From: Bacillota bacterium
GTDB taxonomy: Bacteria; Bacillota; Bacilli; Bacillales_A; Planococcaceae
NCBI GenBank assembly: GCA_023405135.1
Contig: JAEXYZ010000065.1
Location: 1-19,188 of the forward strand
Length of the DNA: 19,188 nucleotides
Reading direction: 5' to 3'
Position numbers and translations under genes: made by a program. Of the stretch, positions 15,165 through 19,188 are shown in pieces. Within the stretch, counting starts at the first letter, position 1. Every line of letters starts with the position of its first letter. The notes beneath the pieces were generated by a model. The model saw only the letters and a program-made list of their open reading frames with translations. It made no database searches and was not told where the DNA came from.

Positions 15165-15743
15165 CTATAAAACGTTATATTTTGAAAATAAATAAAAAAT
15201 AGTAAATGCAGTCAATATTACTGCTAAAATAATTCCTAAGATAACACTCGTTATTATCCATTTCCAAGTATGGCCTTTAAATTCTTCTGATGTTCTGCTA
15301 TCAACTTTTTTCATATGCAATAAAAGACTAACATTCACCCCTATTAATAAAAGAACGAGTAACCCACTAAAAAAAAGTAGCTCTAGTTCAATTATAAAAT
15401 TTGAATGAAGATTAATGAAAAATTGAAAAATAAATAAACCACTTAAAAAGAAATTACATATCCAAACACTTTTTCTTTGTTTTTCCCATTCTTTCCCCAT
15501 TTTATTCTTTTCATAGATGGCGATTTGTTCATAAATCGGAATAATGGATGTTGTCGAGTACCCTTTCACCAGACTTACAATTGCCTGAGTCAACATTAGA
15601 ATACTAAGTATCAAGTATTGCGTTGAAATTGTTATTTGAATAAGATTTATAATAATATAGTAAAGTAGGAAAACAGTTATCATTATTACATTCGTTACTA
15701 ATAATTGCTTCTTCCTCATTGTCTTTATATCAGTATGATTCAT
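15165..15743 (-). CDS. Unrecognised integral membrane protein
   Basis: I do not recognise this 192-residue protein. Five hydrophobic segments are visible, at about 15-37, 42-62, 93-112, 117-139 and 158-184. A cytoplasm-like charged stretch lies between the second and third (YEQIAIYEKNKMGKEWEKQRK) and another between the fourth and fifth. There is no signal peptide cleavage site or catalytic motif. The start is the ATG at 15741-15743, six bases after GGGGAGG; an upstream TTG overlaps the ribosome site. It follows the frameshifted DUF4306 gene by about 45 bases and is probably its operon partner. No terminator of its own was found; it converges on the forward terminator at 15070-15127. Confidence 0.75.
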   Translation of the reverse strand: MNHTDIKTMRKKQLLVTNVIMITVFLLYYIIINLIQITISTQYLILSILMLTQAIVSLVKGYSTTSIIPIYEQIAIYEKNKMGKEWEKQRKSVWICNFFLSGLFIFQFFINLHSNFIIELELLFFSGLLVLLLIGVNVSLLLHMKKVDSRTSEEFKGHTWKWIITSVILGIILAVILTAFTIFYLFSKYNVL

Positions 15744-15787
15744 CTTCTTCCTCCCCAATTATTATAATTTAAAATCTATAATGTAAG

Positions 15788-16251
15788 TTAGTCTGCAAAA
15801 ACTATATCTTTTTTATAGATCAACCCAACTACTATATAGAGTATTCCACTTATACAAGTAATCCAGAAAATAACTTTACCACCAACCGTTGCTGGATTAA
15901 AATACTTGCGGAAAATAATATTAATATACATCCTAGTAGTTCCCAATAAATTTTAGCGCTTTTTAACTTGCGATTTAACAAATAAAAACCAATTATTCCT
16001 ACCATATATAAAACACTTATAATCATCATAGCGGGAAATAATGGCTGAAATTTAGCTGCATAAATAAAATAGTCCAGTTGGCTAATGTTTTGCCCATTCG
16101 TTATATCAATGTTAGAAAAATGAGTAAATGGTGTTGAATTTCCCCATTCTAATGAGTTGTCTACAATAGCACTTCCCTCATACCAAGCAAAAAATGTTGA
16201 TATTATTAGAAAAAACATTCCAATGATAAATTGTAAAATATACTTAAACAT
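15788..16251 (-). pseudogene. DUF4306/YjdJ-like membrane protein gene, frameshifted
   Basis: The N-terminal part (LQFIIGMFFLIISTFFAWYEGSAI, then STPFTHF and ISQLDYFIYAAKFQPLFPAMM) resembles the DUF4306 family of B. subtilis YjdJ, small membrane proteins of unknown function. As given, the frame ends at 15850 after an unlikely tail (IQQRLVVKLFSGLLV). One base out of phase, a coherent tail continues: NPATVGGKVIFWITCISGIL, then a hydrophobic helix and YKKDIVFAD, to a stop at 15788-15790. Loss of one T in a short T-run near 15897-15902 explains it; the repaired protein would be about 154 residues with four membrane spans. AGGGAGGGG precedes the ATG. Function unknown. Confidence 0.65.
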
Positions 16252-16393
16252 TTTCCCCTCCCTATACTAGTACTTAATAAAACGCTAGGGATGGATTATT
16301 GTTCCAAAAATGGTACGACAAGATTCTTTCAAAATTTAAGTATGTAAATCGTTTCCTTATTTTCATAAAAAAAAATAGCTAATTATACACGAA

Positions 16394-16425
16394 TAAAAAA
16401 GCATTAACCCCTCCCGGATCAATGC
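16394..16425 (-). terminator. Terminator of the 207-residue exported-protein gene
   Basis: On the minus strand GCATTGATCC and GGGTTAATGC form ten pairs (two G-U) around a short loop, followed by TTTTTTATTC. It lies about 40 bases after the stop codon at 16463. Confidence 0.75.
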
Positions 16426-16462
16426 CTAATTAAAAGTTCGCATAGTCAATTTCATCAGTTAG

Positions 16463-17086
16463 CTAATTAATAGCCTTTCCATTTGTGTTCAATAGGATAA
16501 TTTCATAAGAATCGATTTGAGATACAGAGTTCAGTTTATTAGAATGTAGTGTTTTCTTTACCTTATCTTCAATTTCCGTTACCAACTTATGTACATCTTC
16601 ATCTGAACTATTTATTGCTGTATAAATCGTAATGGATTTTTTATATTCGACTCCTACATTTTTAACCATAACGTAATTTTTAAATTCTTCCATAAAAGTT
16701 TCCTTTAAATGGTCAAGTTCTTTTTGTATATTGTTAATATCTCCACTTACAATATCCCATCTCTCAAATTCAATACGATAGTCTTTTAAAGGAGTTGTCT
16801 TGATTACATTTTTTGTAATTGATTCCATATCTTTTTTAACAGAATTAAAATATTCTTCATCCCCTACAACTTGTAATACTAATTCATTATTTGAAGTCGT
16901 TTTTACCCCTACCCCATCGTATTTTTCATGAAGATTTTCAGTTATCCTTTCTAATGTAGATATACGGTGATCTTCTTTTGTAAGTAGCTGCTTATATTCT
17001 CCTTTACTTGTATCTGCTTCCAACAAGAAAAATGACGCGATTGCCATTATAAGTATTCCAATAAAGATAAATTTCTTTTTCAACAT
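16463..17086 (-). CDS. Unrecognised exported or membrane-anchored protein
   Basis: A 207-residue protein I cannot assign with confidence. Residues 1-24 form a positively charged start and hydrophobic helix (MLKKKFIFIGILIMAIASFFLL), a signal or anchor without a lipobox. The remaining 180 residues are soluble and charged, with two similar-looking alpha/beta stretches: GVGVKTTSNNELVLQVVG (about 58-75) and VGVEYKKSITIYTAINSS (about 144-161). Each is followed by an amphipathic helix, which suggests a duplicated small domain. It vaguely recalls the DUF4030 type of Bacillus protein, but I would not name it so. The start has GGAGGG followed by ATTAT. It is monocistronic, with terminators on both sides (16394-16425 and 17165-17200). 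Confidence 0.75.
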   Translation of the reverse strand: MLKKKFIFIGILIMAIASFFLLEADTSKGEYKQLLTKEDHRISTLERITENLHEKYDGVGVKTTSNNELVLQVVGDEEYFNSVKKDMESITKNVIKTTPLKDYRIEFERWDIVSGDINNIQKELDHLKETFMEEFKNYVMVKNVGVEYKKSITIYTAINSSDEDVHKLVTEIEDKVKKTLHSNKLNSVSQIDSYEIILLNTNGKAIN

Positions 17087-17164
17087 ATAATCCCTCCTAT
17101 AAAAAGGGTATGTCCATTACCTGAAGAAAAATACAATTTCCCAATATTGCAATTGGTTCTTAAA

Positions 17165-17200
17165 CAAAAAAATCAAATCCATACAAAGGATCCGATTTTT
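17165..17200 (-). terminator. Terminator of the DUF2975-HTH-DUF817 group
   Basis: On the minus strand AAAAAATCGGATCC and GGATTTGATTTTTT pair along 14 positions (two G-U) around a 7-base loop, ending in a T-run. It lies about 45 bases past the DUF817 stop. Confidence 0.78.
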
Positions 17201-17243
17201 TTAGTAAGGTTTAAACAATAATTAATTTTACTAATACTTAATC

Positions 17244-18044
17244 TTATTGAATTTTCCCTTTAACCTGCTTTAATGTCGCTACAATCAGAAAACTAACAAT
17301 GACTAATAACAGCCATGAACTTACTTTTCCTAAATGAACAAGACTCCATGCATCCGTTTGGTTTGGATATTCCCAGGCTCCAAAGAATGTTGCGATATTT
17401 TCAGCTATCCAAATAAAAAATCCAATGAGCACGAAAGAAAGAGCGAGTGGCATACGATAACGAGTTCCATTCACCTCATATGATACCCATGACTTCCAAA
17501 AGACGACAATCACTAGTCCTGATAACCACCAACGTACATCAATCCAATAATGGTGTGTAAAAAAATTCAAGTATATTGCAGCTGCAAGAGAAACAACTAC
17601 AAGAAATGGTGGCCATTTAATTAGTTCCACCTTTAATCTTCTCCACGCCTGACAAAGATAACTCGCTACACTTGCGTACATAAATCCACTATAAAGAGGC
17701 ACTCCAAAAATTTTAAAGTAACCCTCTTCAGGATAAGACCATGAACCCATATTCACCTTGAAAAGCTCAAGAGCAAGCCCAATAATGTGAAACAATGTAA
17801 TAACCTTTAGCTCATCCCTTGTTTCAAGGCCAGAGCACAACATCCACCACTGCATTAAAAGGCAAATGATGAGCAACCAGTCATACCGTGGTAGAAAGGG
17901 AAGTGGTATGATTTGTGTTAAAGCTAAAGATGCAAAAATTACGACAGGAAACAAGCAAGATAGTGCCTGCTCCCATCCAAAATAAACAAGTTGTTTTAAT
18001 CGTCCCGCGCTTTTGGTCTCCATTTTAATATGGTCTAAATTCAT
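17244..18044 (-). CDS. DUF817 family integral membrane protein
   Basis: A 266-residue membrane protein with about eight hydrophobic segments. The tryptophan-rich motifs VNMGSWSYPEEGYFKIFGVPLYSGFMYASVASY (about 97-129) and FFGAWEYPNQTDAWS (about 221-235) are characteristic of the DUF817 family, whose function is unknown. I chose the ATG at 18042-18044 because GGGGAG lies five bases before it; a longer reading would start at a GTG overlapping the end of the HTH gene with no ribosome site. It sits 37 bases after the HTH regulator and is probably co-transcribed with it and with the DUF2975 gene. Whether it belongs functionally to that pair is unclear. Confidence 0.85.
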   Translation of the reverse strand: MNLDHIKMETKSAGRLKQLVYFGWEQALSCLFPVVIFASLALTQIIPLPFLPRYDWLLIICLLMQWWMLCSGLETRDELKVITLFHIIGLALELFKVNMGSWSYPEEGYFKIFGVPLYSGFMYASVASYLCQAWRRLKVELIKWPPFLVVVSLAAAIYLNFFTHHYWIDVRWWLSGLVIVVFWKSWVSYEVNGTRYRMPLALSFVLIGFFIWIAENIATFFGAWEYPNQTDAWSLVHLGKVSSWLLLVIVSFLIVATLKQVKGKIQ

Positions 18045-18081
18045 GTAACTCCCCTTCCTTCCCCATCCGTTCTTAATTACC

Positions 18082-18294
18082 TCAATCTTCATCACTACGG
18101 TATTCTAAAATATCACCTGGTTGACATTCTAAAGCTATACAAATTGCTTCTAAAGTAGATAATCGAATTGCCTTTGCCTTTCCGTTTTTTAAGATTGAAA
18201 GGTTTGCCATCGTTATTCCTACCCTTTCTGAAAGTTCTGTTACGCTCATTTTCCTTTTCGCTAGCATCACATCAATATTTATAATAATTGCCAT
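18082..18294 (-). CDS. Small Cro/CI-type HTH regulator (YozG-like)
   Basis: A 70-residue protein that is essentially one helix-turn-helix domain: MSVTELSERVGITMANLSILKNGKAKAIRLSTLEAICIALECQPGDILEY (about 16-65). This is the short YozG-type regulator that habitually accompanies DUF2975 membrane proteins in Firmicutes. The ATG at 18292-18294 follows GAGGTG, which overlaps the stop codon of the DUF2975 gene (TGAGGTGG), so the two are translationally coupled; the alternative GTG start is part of that ribosome site. It probably regulates its own operon. The target operator is not evident. Confidence 0.9.
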   Translation of the reverse strand: MAIIINIDVMLAKRKMSVTELSERVGITMANLSILKNGKAKAIRLSTLEAICIALECQPGDILEYRSDED

Positions 18295-18304
18295 AGTTTC
18301 CACC

Positions 18305-18787
18305 TCAGACCGTTAAATCATTTTCTGACTTTATATCAATTGCTTCTTTTAAAAGTTTTTGAAGGACAGCAGCAAAAACTGCAATAACCATTGAAGCAAA
18401 AAGAACAACTAATCCGACAAAAATAACACCTGGAGCGTCGTCTATTTCAGCAAATAGATAGAAGAGTGGCAACACTAACACGTGCAATACACTAATTGTA
18501 ATTGCACAATATTTAATTTTTTTTAATGCGATTACTGAAATATCTGAGAAAGCTTTACTTTTGTCTATATAACTTAAAAGTTTAACCGCTTGATACAGTG
18601 CAAAGTAAAATGGAATTGCTGAAGCATAAAAAATGATGGAAACAAGATGTTTTATATAAACAAACTCTGGTAATAATTTTGCTGCAACATTCCCTAACTC
18701 AGGTACTAAAAAAATGCATAAAGCAAGAACTGGAATTCCAATAAATATGACAGCTATCTTTAAAAAGAGTGTCGTTACTTGATTCAT
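18305..18787 (-). CDS. DUF2975 family membrane protein
   Basis: A 160-residue membrane protein with four predicted helices (about 6-27, 43-65, 89-109 and 118-142) and the family-typical loop YIDKSKAFSDISVIALKKIKYCA (about 72-94). DUF2975 proteins are of unknown function and are typically paired with a YozG-like HTH protein, as here. The ATG at 18785-18787 follows GAGGTG; a GTG nine bases upstream lies inside that site. It is the first gene of the three-gene leftward group, with a candidate sigma-A promoter at 18820-18848. Confidence 0.88.
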   Translation of the reverse strand: MNQVTTLFLKIAVIFIGIPVLALCIFLVPELGNVAAKLLPEFVYIKHLVSIIFYASAIPFYFALYQAVKLLSYIDKSKAFSDISVIALKKIKYCAITISVLHVLVLPLFYLFAEIDDAPGVIFVGLVVLFASMVIAVFAAVLQKLLKEAIDIKSENDLTV

Positions 18788-18819
18788 AAAAAGCACCTCA
18801 TTTAATTATTTTCAAATTG

Positions 18820-18848
18820 ATTTTAAAATAAAATTTATCGTTTTACAA
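18820..18848 (-). promoter_or_regulatory. Candidate sigma-A promoter of the DUF2975 operon
   Basis: On the minus strand: TTGTAA (18843-18848), 17 bases, TAAAAT (18820-18825), about 30 bases before the ATG. The spacing is good, but the sequence is AT-rich. Confidence 0.45.
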
Positions 18849-18909
18849 TAAAAATATTCCGTTTTTAATTACATTATTATTGTTACAGAATTATCTTCTT
18901 GGTTTACTG

Positions 18910-18945
18910 CAAATAAAAAAGCACTCCTTTTCAAAGGGAATGCTC
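18910..18945 (-). terminator. Terminator-like hairpin
   Basis: On the minus strand AGCAtTCCcTTT and AAaGGAgTGCT pair imperfectly and run into TTTTTTATTTG. It would end a leftward transcript arriving from beyond the right edge, or shield the DUF2975 promoter from read-through. Confidence 0.55.
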
Positions 18946-19005
18946 TAAAATCAATAATTATTTAAATGACTTATTTCGATCAAATTTTAAGGCTGGGACA
19001 AAACT

Positions 19006-19045
19006 AAAAACATCATTTTTCTCATCAAGTAAAACGATGTTTTTT
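19006..19045. repeat. Hairpin next to a GGCTGGGACA motif
   Basis: AAAAACATC (19006-19014) and GATGTTTTT (19036-19044) are perfect inverted arms. After one mismatch TTTT / AAAA pair further inside. A T-run follows on the plus strand. The preceding GGCTGGGACAAAAC resembles short intergenic motifs repeated in Firmicute genomes. It may be the left part of the adjoining repeat. Confidence 0.5.
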
Positions 19046-19054
19046 GACATTAAT

Positions 19055-19182
19055 AAAATTGATTTCCGTTCCGGGGACGCCCATCCAGGGCTGGCCCTGC
19101 GCCTCCTCGTCGCTACGCTCCTGTGGGGTCTCGAGTCTCGGGCTGTTCCAGCAGGAGTCGCCCCTTCACTCTAATCAATTTT
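19055..19182. repeat. GC-rich dispersed-repeat-like element with terminal inverted repeats
   Basis: A 128-base block of strikingly GC-rich sequence in an AT-rich window, bounded by perfect 10-base inverted repeats AAAATTGATT and AATCAATTTT. Just inside, GGGGACGCC and GGAGTCGCCCC form a further imperfect inverted pair, and CAGGGC / GCCCTG a small internal one. No open frame spans it. It resembles short non-coding repeats scattered in Bacillaceae genomes, which I recall but cannot verify here. Confidence 0.65.
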
Positions 19183-19188
19183 CAAAAA

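Larger units (their letters stand above)
18788..19188. other. Gene-free right end: promoter, terminator and repeat element
   Basis: No gene is visible. The stretch contains the DUF2975 promoter, a leftward terminator-like hairpin (18916-18945), a motif GGCTGGGACAAAAC at 18991-19004, a second hairpin (19006-19045) and a GC-rich inverted-repeat element (19055-19182). Confidence 0.6.

Noticed and set aside
17165..17200. Possible bidirectional terminator serving a plus-strand gene
   Set aside because: There is no plus-strand gene upstream of it; only the leftward DUF817 group needs it.
18045..18095. Longer N-terminus for the DUF817 protein (17 extra residues)
   Set aside because: It would start at a GTG within the end of the HTH gene without a ribosome site, whereas GGGGAG stands before the ATG at 18044.

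Overview
The window is AT-rich DNA from a spore-forming member of the Bacillales (Bacillaceae/Caryophanaceae type). This rests on the A/T-rich composition, strong GGAGG-type ribosome binding sites, a CwlJ-type cortex-lytic enzyme, ECF sigma factors with Bacillus-type anti-sigma families (DUF3600, DUF4179), a DUF4306/YjdJ-like protein, and intrinsic terminators with long T-tracts. I cannot name the genus.

Layout. Positions 1-300 hold an unrecognised degenerate coding remnant and a terminator. From about 300 to 4600, all on the minus strand, come a small SET-domain protein, cwlJ, and two tandem ECF sigma/anti-sigma modules. Each module is damaged once: the sigma gene of the DUF3600 module has an in-frame stop at codon 16, and the DUF4179 anti-sigma gene has a one-base frameshift. 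From 4.9 to 12.5 kb a leftward operon reads iclR - Ldh-type dehydrogenase - dctP - dctQ - dctM - FAH-family dehydratase (frameshifted) - DapA-family aldolase - D-2-hydroxyacid dehydrogenase. It has a good sigma-A promoter, a palindromic candidate operator in the iclR leader, an intercistronic hairpin after dctP, and a terminator. Divergently (12.9-15.1 kb) lie an iron-type alcohol dehydrogenase and a second, intact FAH-family enzyme, closed by a 14-bp-stem terminator. From 15.1 to 18.8 kb, again leftward, come an unrecognised membrane protein, a frameshifted DUF4306 gene, an unrecognised exported protein, and a DUF2975 / YozG-like HTH / DUF817 cluster. The window ends in a terminator, a second hairpin and a strikingly GC-rich element bounded by perfect 10-bp inverted repeats.

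How the genes work together. The central locus looks like an IclR-regulated system for import and breakdown of an organic acid by a TRAP transporter. The aldolase resembles the E. coli YagE/YjhH 2-keto-3-deoxy-pentonate aldolases (pyruvate + glycolaldehyde). The broken FAH resembles 2-keto-3-deoxy-arabinonate dehydratases. The alcohol dehydrogenase and hydroxyacid dehydrogenase could handle the C2 products. An aldonate (pentonate-like) substrate is therefore my best inference, but no sugar-acid dehydratase is visible in the window.

Four genes carry a single disabling change: three one-base losses at short repeats or homopolymers and one nonsense codon. Either this is real decay or switching, or the three indels are sequencing artefacts. 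That is the first thing to settle. Many leftmost possible starts here are GTG or TTG codons lying within or next to the Shine-Dalgarno sequence; where this occurs I moved the start downstream to the properly spaced codon.
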